Made by a program: the position numbers and the translations under genes
Source: Streptomyces sp. NBC_00569
GTDB lineage: Bacteria > Actinomycetota > Actinomycetes > Streptomycetales > Streptomycetaceae
Assembly (NCBI RefSeq): GCF_036345255.1
Contig: NZ_CP107783.1
Coordinates: 6,990,001-7,054,000 of the forward strand
Length of the DNA stretch: 64,000 bases
Reading direction: 5' to 3'
Shown here: positions 26,170 to 34,330 of the stretch, in pieces
Position numbering within the stretch: position 1 is the first letter of the stretch
Layout: each line of letters starts with the position of its first letter
Notes under the pieces: generated by a model
Told to the model about the DNA's origin: nothing
Databases searched by the model: none
Seen by the model: the letters and a program-made list of their open reading frames with translations, nothing else

Positions 26170-26952
26170 TCAGCCGAAGGTGAGGACGACGAGGGCCGTG
26201 GTTGCGGCGGTCTCGGCGACGCCGCCGAAGACGTCACCGGTCACTCCGCCGAAGCGGCGCACGCAGTGGCGCAGCAGGAGTTCGGCCGCGCAGCAGGCCA
26301 GTACGGCGGCCGCCGCGCCGCGCACGGCGCCGTACGCCGAGCCGGTGACGGCGCCCGCGGCACCGGCGGCGCACACGGTCACGGCGGCGGCGAGCAGCGC
26401 CCCGCGCACGGGCACCGTCCCGGCGACGGCCGCGCCCAGGCCCTCGGGCCGGGCCGGCGGGACACCGGCGCGCGAGGCCAGGGTGAGCGCGAGCCGGGCG
26501 GCGAGTGCCGAGACGACGGCGGCGAGCGCGCCGCGGGCCCACGAGTGCGCGTACAGCTCGGTGAGCGCGGCGACCTGGGCGAGGAGCGCGAGCACGAGGG
26601 TGATGACGCCGAACGGGCCGATGTCCGACTGCTTCATGATGCGCAGCGCGTCCTCGGCCGGCTTGCCGCTGCCGAGGCCGTCGGCGGTGTCGGCGAGCCC
26701 GTCCAGGTGCAGTCCCCGGGTCAGCGCGGCCGGGACGCTCACGCTCGCCACGGCCGCGAGCAGCGGTCCGGCGCCGAGCAGCGTCAGGATCCCGCCGAGC
26801 GCGGCGGCGGCCAGGCCCACGACGAGCCCGGCGACGGGGGCACAGAGCATTCCGGCGCGGGCCGCCTCGCGGTCCCATCGGGTGACCTTGACCGGGAGCA
26901 CGGTGAGGGTGCCGAAGGCGAAGCGGAGGCCGTCGGCCGGGGTTGCGGGCAT
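26170..26952 (-). CDS. cobS: adenosylcobinamide-GDP ribazoletransferase (cobalamin synthase)
   Basis: Membrane enzyme joining adenosylcobinamide-GDP with alpha-ribazole (phosphate) in the last part of cobalamin synthesis. The family motif DGLADTADGL is at 84-93. Several hydrophobic helices follow. Length 260 is normal. The ATG overlaps no other gene; the divergent gene at 27020 starts 67 bases away. CobT and CobU, which supply its two substrates, are encoded 4 and 6 kb away in this window. Confidence 0.95.
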   Translation of the reverse strand: MPATPADGLRFAFGTLTVLPVKVTRWDREAARAGMLCAPVAGLVVGLAAAALGGILTLLGAGPLLAAVASVSVPAALTRGLHLDGLADTADGLGSGKPAEDALRIMKQSDIGPFGVITLVLALLAQVAALTELYAHSWARGALAAVVSALAARLALTLASRAGVPPARPEGLGAAVAGTVPVRGALLAAAVTVCAAGAAGAVTGSAYGAVRGAAAAVLACCAAELLLRHCVRRFGGVTGDVFGGVAETAATTALVVLTFG

Positions 26953-27019
26953 CCCGGCAGGCTACCCGGGGGGCCCAGCACAGCGGGCGGCGCCTGTGCC
27001 CCGGCGGCAGGATGGCCGC

Positions 27020-27775
27020 ATGGGTGACTGGTGGTACCGGAACATCGTCGAGCCGGGGAAGCTGCCGTTGCTGCTCGCCCTCGCCGCGTTCCTGCTGACC
27101 TTCGCGGCCACCCGTACGATCACGCGCCTCATCCGAGCCGGGCGCGGGCCGTTCCGCAACGTCACGCCGGGCGGCATGCACATCCATCACGTGGTGCCGG
27201 GCGTGATCCTCACCGTCATCGGCGGGTTCGGCGCGGTCGGCAGCGGGCGGCACGGCGTCGGCGCCTCGATCTGCGCGGTGATCTTCGGGACCGGGGCGGG
27301 CCTGGTCCTCGACGAGTTCGCGCTGATCCTGCACCTCGCCGACGTGTACTGGACCGAACAGGGCCGGCAGAGCGTGGAGGTGGTGGTCCTCGCGGCGGCG
27401 CTCGGGCTGCTCGTCCTCAGCGGCTTCTCGCCGCTCGGCGTCAACGACGTGACGGGACAGGAGGAGCAGGGGCGCGGTACCGCGATCCTCACGGTCCTGG
27501 TCAACCTTCTGTTCGTCGTGCTGGCCATGTTCAAGGGGAAGCCCCGGCTCGCGATCGTCGGCGTACTCGTGCCGTTCGTCGCGCTGTTCGGGGCCATCAG
27601 GCTCGCGCGGCCCGGATCGGCGTGGGCCAAGCGCTGGTACCGGCGGCGCCCCAGGGCCAGGGCCAGATCGCGGCTGCGCGCCTACCGGCACGACCGGCGC
27701 TGGTCGAAGCTGAGCCGGGGCTTTCAGGACCTGATCGGCGGCACACCCGACTCGGAGCGCTCGGCGTCCCGGTGA
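27020..27775 (+). CDS. integral membrane protein with HIHH and LDEF motifs
   Basis: An uncharacterised actinobacterial membrane family as far as I recognise. Helices are at about residues 14-36, 58-75, 82-100, 119-135 and 150-200. Before the second helix is HIHH (H54, H56, H57); in the third is LDEFALILHL (D98, E99, H105), and then DVYW. These polar residues inside or beside membrane helices are unusual and could hold a metal, but this is inference. The tail is very basic (RRRPRARARSRLR). The last 52 bases overlap the 3' end of the convergent rhomboid-like gene. Confidence 0.8.
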   Translation: MGDWWYRNIVEPGKLPLLLALAAFLLTFAATRTITRLIRAGRGPFRNVTPGGMHIHHVVPGVILTVIGGFGAVGSGRHGVGASICAVIFGTGAGLVLDEFALILHLADVYWTEQGRQSVEVVVLAAALGLLVLSGFSPLGVNDVTGQEEQGRGTAILTVLVNLLFVVLAMFKGKPRLAIVGVLVPFVALFGAIRLARPGSAWAKRWYRRRPRARARSRLRAYRHDRRWSKLSRGFQDLIGGTPDSERSASR

Positions 27776-28425
27776 CGCACGGTGCCGAAGGCCCACCGCG
27801 CCACGGCGACCAGGGCGACCGCGGCCATCGCCGCCAGGTGTTCCTTGCCCGCGAGGTTCGGCTTCATGGCCGCCTCGATCGCCATGACGGCGACCACCAC
27901 GCCCGCCGTCCGCCAGGCGCGATGGCGCCAGCACACGTACACGGCGAGACCGACGACCGCCGCCGAGGGGCCGTTGTCGACGAGCTGCGCGTCCGACGCG
28001 GGCAGGCCGAGCGGGCCGTCGGGGCCGAGGGCGATGCCGAGGCGGGCGTAGAGGGTGCCGGCGAGGGTGGCGACGTATCCGACGGCGAGCGTGCCCCTCC
28101 AGCCGAGGCAGATCTCCGCGATGCCGAACACGATCAGGACCTGTGCGAGCGCGCCCCACACCGGCAGGTCGAGCGCCGGCACGAAGAGGGACAGCGGGGT
28201 GCGCAGCGCGGACAGCCACAGCGCGTCCTCGGCCCGTACGGAGCCGACGTCCTCCACGAACCGATAACCCCAGGACTGGTTCTGCACGTACTGGAACAGG
28301 GCCGTGAGGCAGATCGCGCCGAGCGTCATCGGCGCCGCCCGCCACCTCTTGGCGACGAGCCCCCTGTGCACCGTCGACCACAGCGGGCCCCACTCGGCGC
28401 GCGCCAGGGCGGCCGGGGATCTCAC
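27724..28425 (-). CDS. rhomboid-like membrane protein
   Basis: A 233-residue protein with about six membrane helices. The motif NGPSAAVVGL has a serine (S154) where rhomboids have GASG, and a conserved histidine (H196, KEHLAAM) lies in a later helix, so the Ser-His dyad may be present. The GTG at 28425 overlaps the stop of the upstream MprF-like gene in a GTGA, showing translational coupling. The pair probably works together at the membrane. Its 3' end overlaps the convergent gene at 27020-27775. Whether it is an active protease is not proven. Confidence 0.78.
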   Translation of the reverse strand: MRSPAALARAEWGPLWSTVHRGLVAKRWRAAPMTLGAICLTALFQYVQNQSWGYRFVEDVGSVRAEDALWLSALRTPLSLFVPALDLPVWGALAQVLIVFGIAEICLGWRGTLAVGYVATLAGTLYARLGIALGPDGPLGLPASDAQLVDNGPSAAVVGLAVYVCWRHRAWRTAGVVVAVMAIEAAMKPNLAGKEHLAAMAAVALVAVARWAFGTVRHRDAERSESGVPPIRS

Positions 28426-30197
28426 GGGCGCGGCTCCAGATGCCTGCGGTGCATCCAGTTCGGCAGGCCCGGCGCCTCCAGGAAGCCCTCGGCGCGTGCG
28501 GAGGCGAGGCCGATCCGCGGCAGGTCGGCGCTCTTCTCGAAGAGCAGGAAGCGGGGTTCCCAGATGGGCCGGTACTTCGCGTTGGCCCGGTACAGGGATT
28601 CGATCTGCCACCACCGTGAGAAGAAGCTGAGCAGCGAGCGCCACAGGCGCAGCACCGGGCCCGCGCCGAGCCGCGAGCCACGCTCGAAGACGGACCGGAA
28701 CATCGCGAAGTTCAGCGACACCTGCGTGATCCCGATCTCCGCGGCCCGCTGGAGCAGTTCGATCACCATGAACTCCATCAGCCCGTTCTCGGAGTCCCTG
28801 TCGCGCCGCATCAGGTCGAGCGAGAGCCCCTCCGGTCCCCACGGGACGAACGAGAGCACGGCCTTCAACTCGCCTTTCCCGTCGGAGCATTCGAGCATCA
28901 CGCAGCGTCCGTCCGCCGGGTCGCCGAGCCGCCCGAGCGCCATCGAGAAGCCGCGCTCGGTCGCCCCGTCGCGCCAGTCGTCGGCGCGCTGGAGCAAGTA
29001 CGTCATCTCCTCGGCGGGGATGTCCTCGTGGCGCCGGATCCGCACCTCGTAACCCGCGCGCTTGACCCGGTTGTAGGCCTGCCGGACGGTGCGCATGGCG
29101 CGGCCCTCCAGGGTGAACTCAGGGATCTCGACGATGGCTTCGTCGCCGAGTTCGAGGGCGTCGAGGCCGTGCCGGGCGTAGATGGTGCCCGCCTCCTCGC
29201 TCGCGCCCATCACGGCCGGGCTCCAGCCGTGTTCGCGCGCCTCCATGAGCCAGGGTGCGATCGCGCCGGGCCAGGCCTCGGGGTCGCCGATCGGATCGCC
29301 CGACGCGAGAGAGACCCCGCCGACGACGCGGTACGCCACGGCCGCCTTGCCCGTCGGCGACCACACGACGCTCTTCTCGCGGCGCAGCGCGAAGTAGCCG
29401 AGCGAGTCCCGGTCGCCCTCCTTGTCGAGCAGCGCGCGCAGCCTGGCCTCGTCGTCGGGGGTGATGGGGTCGACGGCCTTGCGGGAGCGGAACGCGGCGT
29501 ACGCGACGGCGAGCAGGAGGAGGGTGCTCAGGATGTTGATGGCGACGTTGACCCAGTTCGGCGACGTGATGCCGGGGTAGCGGGACTCGTCGGTGGCGAC
29601 CGAGATGAGGCGCAGGGTGCCGTAGCGCCAGCGCTCGAGGAACGTCGAGTGGTGTCCGTTGTGCGCCTGGTTGGTGACGGTCACCAGGAACGTCGCGAAC
29701 AGGGACGTCACGAGGAGTCCGCCGATCCCGACCGCGGCCGCGAGCTTCGCGTTCGAGCGGTCGCCCTTCGCGTAGAACTCCCGCCGCCCGAGCAGCAGCG
29801 CGACGACGAACGCGGCGGTCAGGACGAGCGAGATCCAGTTCTGCGCGTAGCGGCGCACCTCGGGGAAGAACATGACGACGACGAACAGGACCAGGAAGAG
29901 CCCGCTGAGCACGAGGTTGAGGATCCACGCGGCGCGCTTGCGGCGGCGCATCGTGATCGCCAGGAACCAGGTGAAGACCCCGGACGCGAAGCCGGCGGTC
30001 AGCAGGTACGGGGTGAAGTAGTTGTCGGTGTTGTGCCGTTGCAGGTCCTGGCCGAGGGAGACCCAGACCGCGCTCAGGAAGTTGATGAACGTGACGACGC
30101 GCAGGTACCAGACGAGGAAGGCGGCCGCCCGCTTCGTGGTGGGGGTGGAGGCGTGGGCGGGGCGCGCGGGTGGAGCGCTCGTGTGTTCATCTGCCAT
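28422..30197 (-). CDS. MprF-like aminoacyl-phosphatidylglycerol synthase domain protein
   Basis: The N-terminal 220 residues have six or so membrane helices; the C-terminal half (about 255-580) is the soluble GNAT-like DUF2156 domain found in MprF/LysX proteins that transfer an amino acid from tRNA to phosphatidylglycerol. No tRNA synthetase domain is fused. Modified lipids lower net negative charge and give resistance to cationic peptides, but amino acid and lipid are not determinable. The ATG at 30197 (MADEHTSAPP) is the most plausible start, though no strong ribosome-binding site is seen; a start 15 codons earlier is possible. The rhomboid-like gene is coupled downstream. Confidence 0.82.
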   Translation of the reverse strand: MADEHTSAPPARPAHASTPTTKRAAAFLVWYLRVVTFINFLSAVWVSLGQDLQRHNTDNYFTPYLLTAGFASGVFTWFLAITMRRRKRAAWILNLVLSGLFLVLFVVVMFFPEVRRYAQNWISLVLTAAFVVALLLGRREFYAKGDRSNAKLAAAVGIGGLLVTSLFATFLVTVTNQAHNGHHSTFLERWRYGTLRLISVATDESRYPGITSPNWVNVAINILSTLLLLAVAYAAFRSRKAVDPITPDDEARLRALLDKEGDRDSLGYFALRREKSVVWSPTGKAAVAYRVVGGVSLASGDPIGDPEAWPGAIAPWLMEAREHGWSPAVMGASEEAGTIYARHGLDALELGDEAIVEIPEFTLEGRAMRTVRQAYNRVKRAGYEVRIRRHEDIPAEEMTYLLQRADDWRDGATERGFSMALGRLGDPADGRCVMLECSDGKGELKAVLSFVPWGPEGLSLDLMRRDRDSENGLMEFMVIELLQRAAEIGITQVSLNFAMFRSVFERGSRLGAGPVLRLWRSLLSFFSRWWQIESLYRANAKYRPIWEPRFLLFEKSADLPRIGLASARAEGFLEAPGLPNWMHRRHLEPRP

Positions 30198-30256
30198 AGG
30201 CACGGAGCATATGGGGCATTTAAGGTGATGTGGGGCGAGCATCGCCGGGGCGCGAA

Positions 30257-30298
30257 ACGGCGGGTCGCGGCGGGACCGAACCCGCCGCGACCCGCCGT
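30257..30298 (-). terminator. terminator after cobT
   Basis: An 18-bp perfect stem (arms 30257-30274 and 30281-30298) with loop ACCGAA lies 22 bases past the cobT stop and ahead of the MprF-like gene. The minus-strand 3' side runs into TTT. Confidence 0.9.
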
Positions 30299-30319
30299 CA
30301 AAAAGGCGTGCCCGGTGCC

Positions 30320-31423
30320 CTACTCGGTCGCGTCCGCGGTCTCCGGCTCCTCGGCGGCCGACGGCTGCTCGGCGGCCTGCGGGGCCTCCGGCAGCTCCGC
30401 CGCCAGCGCCGCGGCAGCCTGTACCAGCGGCAGCGCGAGCAGCGCCCCGGCTCCCTCGCCCACCGTCACGCCCTGGTCGAGCAGCGGCTCCATCGCCATC
30501 CGGTCCAGCGCCTTCGCCTGCGCGGGCTCACCGCTCGACTGGCCCGCCAGCCACCAGTCCGGCGCCCGGAAAGCGATCCGCTGCCCGACGAGCGCGCACG
30601 CCGCCGACACCACGCCGTCCAGGATCACCGGCGTACGCCGCACCGCGCTCTGCAGCAGGAACCCGGTCGCGGCGGCGAGGTCCGCGCCGCCCACCGCGCC
30701 GAGCAGCGCCAGCTGGTCGCCGAGCACGGGCCTGGCCCGCCGCAGGGCGTCCCGCACGGCCGCGCACTTGCGCATCCACGCCAGGTCGTCGATCGGAGAG
30801 CCGCCGCGCCCGGTCACCACGGACGCGTCCGTCCCGCACAGCGCCGCGATCAGCGTCGCGGCCGCAGTGGTCCCGCCCACGCTGAGATCCCCGAGGACCA
30901 CCAGGTCCGTGCCGGAGTCCGCCTCCTCGTCGGCGACGGCCATGCCCGCACGGAACGCCGCCTCCGCCTCCTCGGGCGTCAGCGCGTCCTCGATGTCGAT
31001 GCGCCCGGACGACCTGCGCACCCGGTGCCGTACGACCTCGGCGGGCAGTTCGTCGGGCTCGCAGTCCAGTGACATGTCGACGACCCGTACCGGAACTCCC
31101 AGGCGCCGCGCGAGGATCGCCGACGCGCTCCCGCCCTCGACGGCCTGGCGCACCAGCGCCGCGGCACTTCCCGCGGGCCGCGCCGACACCCCGAGCTCCG
31201 CGACCCCGTGGTCACCCGCGAACAGCACCACGCGCGGCCGCTCCAGCGGCTTGACCGGCACGGCGGCCTGGGCGGCCGACAGCCACTCGCCCAGCTCGTC
31301 GAGGCGGCCGAGCGCGCCGGGCGGCACCGCGAAGCGGGCACGGCGTTCCTCGGCGTCGCGGCGCGTCCCGCCGTCGGGGCGCTCGATCAGATCGGTGAAG
31401 TCGTCGAGATTCAGCGAGCTCAT
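30320..31423 (-). CDS. cobT: nicotinate-nucleotide--dimethylbenzimidazole phosphoribosyltransferase
   Basis: Makes alpha-ribazole phosphate, the lower-ligand nucleotide of cobalamin. Family motifs include FAGDHGV near residue 68, GLSVGGTT-like VLGDLSVGGTTAAATL and the catalytic glutamate in VGEGAGA near 325. The length is 367, with a Glu/Ala-rich tail. The ATG at 31423 is taken because the recognisable protein begins SSLNLDDFTDLIERPDGG; an upstream frame extends far but has no matching sequence. It is divergent from a methyltransferase gene. Confidence 0.95.
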   Translation of the reverse strand: MSSLNLDDFTDLIERPDGGTRRDAEERRARFAVPPGALGRLDELGEWLSAAQAAVPVKPLERPRVVLFAGDHGVAELGVSARPAGSAAALVRQAVEGGSASAILARRLGVPVRVVDMSLDCEPDELPAEVVRHRVRRSSGRIDIEDALTPEEAEAAFRAGMAVADEEADSGTDLVVLGDLSVGGTTAAATLIAALCGTDASVVTGRGGSPIDDLAWMRKCAAVRDALRRARPVLGDQLALLGAVGGADLAAATGFLLQSAVRRTPVILDGVVSAACALVGQRIAFRAPDWWLAGQSSGEPAQAKALDRMAMEPLLDQGVTVGEGAGALLALPLVQAAAALAAELPEAPQAAEQPSAAEEPETADATE

Positions 31424-31450
31424 TCGCCGAACAGTACCGGCCGTTCCCCG

Positions 31451-31493
31451 GCATGGCGCATGACGTGGTGTTACGCCATGCGATGCATCGCAT
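31451..31493. promoter_or_regulatory. nested palindromes between cobT and the methyltransferase
   Basis: GCATGGCG (31451-31458) and CGCCATGC (31474-31481) form an inverted repeat with 15 bases between; overlapping its end, ATGCGATGCATCGCAT (31478-31493) is a perfect 16-base palindrome. They lie in the shared intergenic region and are candidate binding sites. Confidence 0.5.
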
Positions 31494-31606
31494 CCGCAGC
31501 GTCGTTGCGGGTCTCTCCGTGATCCTTTACGTTCCTGGATGCCCCGGATTGTCGTGCCGCCCCAGGGTGGTGCGGCGCCCTTCGGACCGTCCCGCAGGAG
31601 TTCGTG

Positions 31607-32716
31607 ATGACCCCCACGACCGAGGCCGTCGCCGAGCGGCGGCCCGCCTATCTCACCGAACTCGCCCAGGGCACCGACCGGTTCCACGAGCCGCGCAGGA
31701 CCGACTGCCCCTGGTGCGGCTCCGGCCGCCTGCGCACCCGGCTGCGGACCACCGACCTCCTCCAGCACAAGCCCGGCACCTTCGTCGTCGACCAGTGCCG
31801 CGCCTGCTCGCACTCCTTCCAGAACCCGCGCCTGACCCCCGAGGGCCTGGCCTTCTACTACCGGGACTTCTACGACGGGCTCGACGCCGGCCACTCCGCC
31901 CGGCTCCTGAACGCCCCGCACTCCGCGCGGCGCTCCGCCCGGCGCCACCGCGCCGCCGCCCGGACCCTGCTGGCCCTCATCGAGCCGGAGAGCTGGCTGG
32001 ACGTCGCCACCGGGCAGGGCCACTTCCCGGCGGCCGCCAAGGAGGTCCACCCGTACACCGCCTTCGACGGGCTCGACGCCGGAGCCGCCGTCGAGGAGGG
32101 CCGCAGGGCCGGCCGCGTCGAGGAGGCCCACCGCGGCACCCTCACCGAACTCGCCCCCGCGCTCGCGGGACGCTACGACGCGCTGAGCATGTTCCACTAC
32201 CTGGAGCACGCCACCGACCCGCGCGAGGAACTCAAGGCCGCCCGCACCGTCCTGCGCCCCGGAGGCCACCTCCTCGTCGAGGTCCCCGACCCCGAGAGCC
32301 GCTACGCGAAGCTGCTCGGCAAGTGGTGGGTGTCGTACTTCCAGCCCCAGCACCTGCACCTCATCCCGATGGACAACCTCAGCCGCGAGCTGGAGCGCCT
32401 CGGCTACACCGTCGTCGCGACCGACCGCCGCGAGGCGCACGTCCCGCTCGACCTCACCGCCGGCCTCGCCCTGTTCCTCGGCCACTGGCTGCCGAGCGCC
32501 GACGCCCCCTGGCGCAGCAAGGCCCCCACCCCGCTCCAGCGCGGGCTGCGCACGGCGCTCACGTACGCCGTCGTGCCCCTCGTCGCCGCGGCCTACGCGG
32601 CGGACCAGCTGCTCGCCCCGCTCGCGGGCCGCACCCGCTTTTCCAACGCCTACCGGGTCGTGGCCCGCAAGAACGCCGGTGGGCCCGGCAAGGACCCGCA
32701 GCTGTCCGAAGCCTGA
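31607..32716 (+). CDS. class I SAM-dependent methyltransferase with zinc-ribbon head
   Basis: Residues 34-67 hold two CxxC pairs (C34, C37 and C64, C67), an N-terminal zinc-binding head. The central 110-220 region is a SAM-binding fold (SWLDVATGQGHFP, then MFHYLEHATDP and LRPGGHLLVEVP). The C-terminus has a hydrophobic helix (about 320-338). Such proteins often modify polyketides, sugars or glycans; the substrate is unknown. The ATG at 31607 has AGGAG six bases upstream; the GTG three bases earlier is too close to it. Its stop lies 15 bases from the convergent cobU-fusion stop. Confidence 0.85.
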   Translation: MTPTTEAVAERRPAYLTELAQGTDRFHEPRRTDCPWCGSGRLRTRLRTTDLLQHKPGTFVVDQCRACSHSFQNPRLTPEGLAFYYRDFYDGLDAGHSARLLNAPHSARRSARRHRAAARTLLALIEPESWLDVATGQGHFPAAAKEVHPYTAFDGLDAGAAVEEGRRAGRVEEAHRGTLTELAPALAGRYDALSMFHYLEHATDPREELKAARTVLRPGGHLLVEVPDPESRYAKLLGKWWVSYFQPQHLHLIPMDNLSRELERLGYTVVATDRREAHVPLDLTAGLALFLGHWLPSADAPWRSKAPTPLQRGLRTALTYAVVPLVAAAYAADQLLAPLAGRTRFSNAYRVVARKNAGGPGKDPQLSEA

Positions 32717-32731
32717 CCGGACGCGCCCGCG

Positions 32732-33931
32732 TCAGCCGCGCAGCACGAGCGCCTGCCCGGCCACCACCAGCAGTACCTGTTCGCACTCGGCGGCGAACGC
32801 CGTGTTCAGGCGCCCCAGTTCGTCCCGGTAGCGGCGGCCCGACGCGGTGGCCGGGACGATCCCGGAACCCACCTCGTTCGACACGGCGACGACCGTGCGC
32901 GGGGTGTTCCGCACGGCCTCCGTCAGCGCCGCGACCTTCTCGCGCAGAGCCCGCTCCCCGCCGCCGGCCCACTCCGCGTCGTCCCACGCCCGCACCTCGT
33001 CCATGGCGTACGTCAGCCACAGGGACAGGCAGTCGATGAGCAGCGGGGGACCGTCCTGCGCCAGGAGCGGCACGAGGTCGCAGGTCTCCGTCGTGCTCCA
33101 GGAGCCGGGGCGCCGCTCGCGGTGCAGCGCCACCCGCTGCGACCACTCGGTGTCCCCGCCCCGGGTGCCGCCCGTCGCCACGTACAGCACGCCCGGGAAC
33201 GCCTCGAGGCGCCGCTCGGCCTCGACCGACTTCCCGGACCTCGCCCCACCGAGGACCAGCGTCCTGCGCGGCACGTCCGGCACGTCCTCGTACGCCCCCA
33301 CCACGAGCGTCGTCCCGTCCGGCACGGCCCGTGCGCCCGCCGCCGCCAGACGGCGCGTCAGCTCCGGACCCGGCGGCACGTCGTGGTCGATGTGGACCGC
33401 GAGCACATCGGTCGTCGCGCCGATCGCCCCCACGCCCCGCAGCCTGGCCGCTGCGTCCGGGCGGTCCACGATGTCGGCGAGCACCATCTCGTACGGCCGT
33501 TCGGCCTCCTCGAAGCCCGCGGGCGCCGAGCCCGGCGGCAGGTACAGCAGCCGCTCGCCGTCCGGCCCGGTCACCTCGTAACCCGTCCCCGGCGAGTCCA
33601 TGGGCAGGGCCCGCACGCGGTGCCCGGTCAGCAGCGCCAGCTCGCTCCCGTCCGGCACCCGGCCCGGCGTCACGAGCCCCGCCGGCACCTCCACGGGCGG
33701 CCCGTCGTGCGGATGCGAGAGCAGCACCTGCCGTACGCCGCTGAGACTGTGCCCCGAGCGGGCGGCGGCGAACGCCGCCCCCGGTGTCAGGTCGAGCAGC
33801 AGCGTGCCGTCGATCAGGAGCGCGGTCGCGGCCCGAGCACCCGGCCCGAGGGCGGTGGCGCAGGCCGCGCAGGGGCAGTCGGGGCGGGGCAGTCCGGTGG
33901 GTGCGCCGGTGCCGAGCAGAGTGAGTTCCAC
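32732..33931 (-). CDS. cobU: adenosylcobinamide kinase/guanylyltransferase fused to an MBL-type domain
   Basis: The C-terminal half is CobU, which phosphorylates adenosylcobinamide and then transfers GMP: P-loop GGARSGKS at 228-235 and HRERRP (about 262). The first 215 residues resemble a metallo-beta-lactamase of the PhnP type: TLLGTGAPTGLPRPDC with a CxCxxC cluster at C19, C21 and C24, and H73/H75 in SHPHDGPP. The usual next Asp-His of the metal site is missing (D76-G77). The GTG at 33931 has GGGAGGA seven bases upstream; the longer frame adds seven codons that would overlap that site. It lies apart from cobS and cobT but completes the nucleotide-loop set. Confidence 0.88.
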   Translation of the reverse strand: MELTLLGTGAPTGLPRPDCPCAACATALGPGARAATALLIDGTLLLDLTPGAAFAAARSGHSLSGVRQVLLSHPHDGPPVEVPAGLVTPGRVPDGSELALLTGHRVRALPMDSPGTGYEVTGPDGERLLYLPPGSAPAGFEEAERPYEMVLADIVDRPDAAARLRGVGAIGATTDVLAVHIDHDVPPGPELTRRLAAAGARAVPDGTTLVVGAYEDVPDVPRRTLVLGGARSGKSVEAERRLEAFPGVLYVATGGTRGGDTEWSQRVALHRERRPGSWSTTETCDLVPLLAQDGPPLLIDCLSLWLTYAMDEVRAWDDAEWAGGGERALREKVAALTEAVRNTPRTVVAVSNEVGSGIVPATASGRRYRDELGRLNTAFAAECEQVLLVVAGQALVLRG

Positions 33932-34031
33932 GGGAAGATCCTCCCGCGCCACCGCGAGTGGCGCTCGCCCGGATAGGCTTCCGGGCAGTGCTCAGACCGT
34001 GAGCTGGTCCGTTGACTCTCTGGAGGCTGAC

Positions 34032-34250
34032 ATGGCGGCATGGACGTGGAGGTTCGAGAAGTCGGACGGGACGGAGGTCCAGCCGGCGGTGCAGCCCGAG
34101 GAGTTCACGACTCAGGGCGACGCGGAGTCGTGGATCGGCGAGTACTGGAAGGCCCTCGCCGAAGGCGGCGCCGACCAGGTCACCCTCTTCGAGGACGACG
34201 CGGTGATCTACGGCCCGATGGGCCTGCACGCGGAGGACGCGCCGGCGTAG
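34032..34250 (+). CDS. small acidic protein (72 aa)
   Basis: A compact, acidic protein with several aromatics and no signal peptide: MAAWTWRFEKSDG, WIGEYWKALAEGG, then VTLFEDDAVIYGP. Such small proteins are widespread in streptomycetes and have no known role that I can name. The ATG has GGAGG six bases upstream. It lies next to, and divergent from, the cobU-fusion gene, and converges on the HtrA-like gene across a terminator. No partner is suggested by the context. Confidence 0.85.
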   Translation: MAAWTWRFEKSDGTEVQPAVQPEEFTTQGDAESWIGEYWKALAEGGADQVTLFEDDAVIYGPMGLHAEDAPA

Positions 34251-34273
34251 TCCCGCGGCTCCTTCCGGAACGC

Positions 34274-34313
34274 CGAGAGGGGCGGCTGCCCGCGCGGGTC
34301 GCCGCCCCTCTCG
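34274..34313. terminator. bidirectional terminator
   Basis: CGAGAGGGGCGGC (34274-34286) pairs exactly with GCCGCCCCTCTCG (34301-34313), a 13-bp stem, with an inner CCCG/CGGG. It separates the small acidic gene from the convergent protease gene. Confidence 0.88.
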
Positions 34314-34330
34314 CTCCCGGCGAGTCCTTG

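Noticed and set aside
31424..31606. Cobalamin riboswitch near cobT
   Set aside because: No B12-box type core could be recognised; only palindromes are present.
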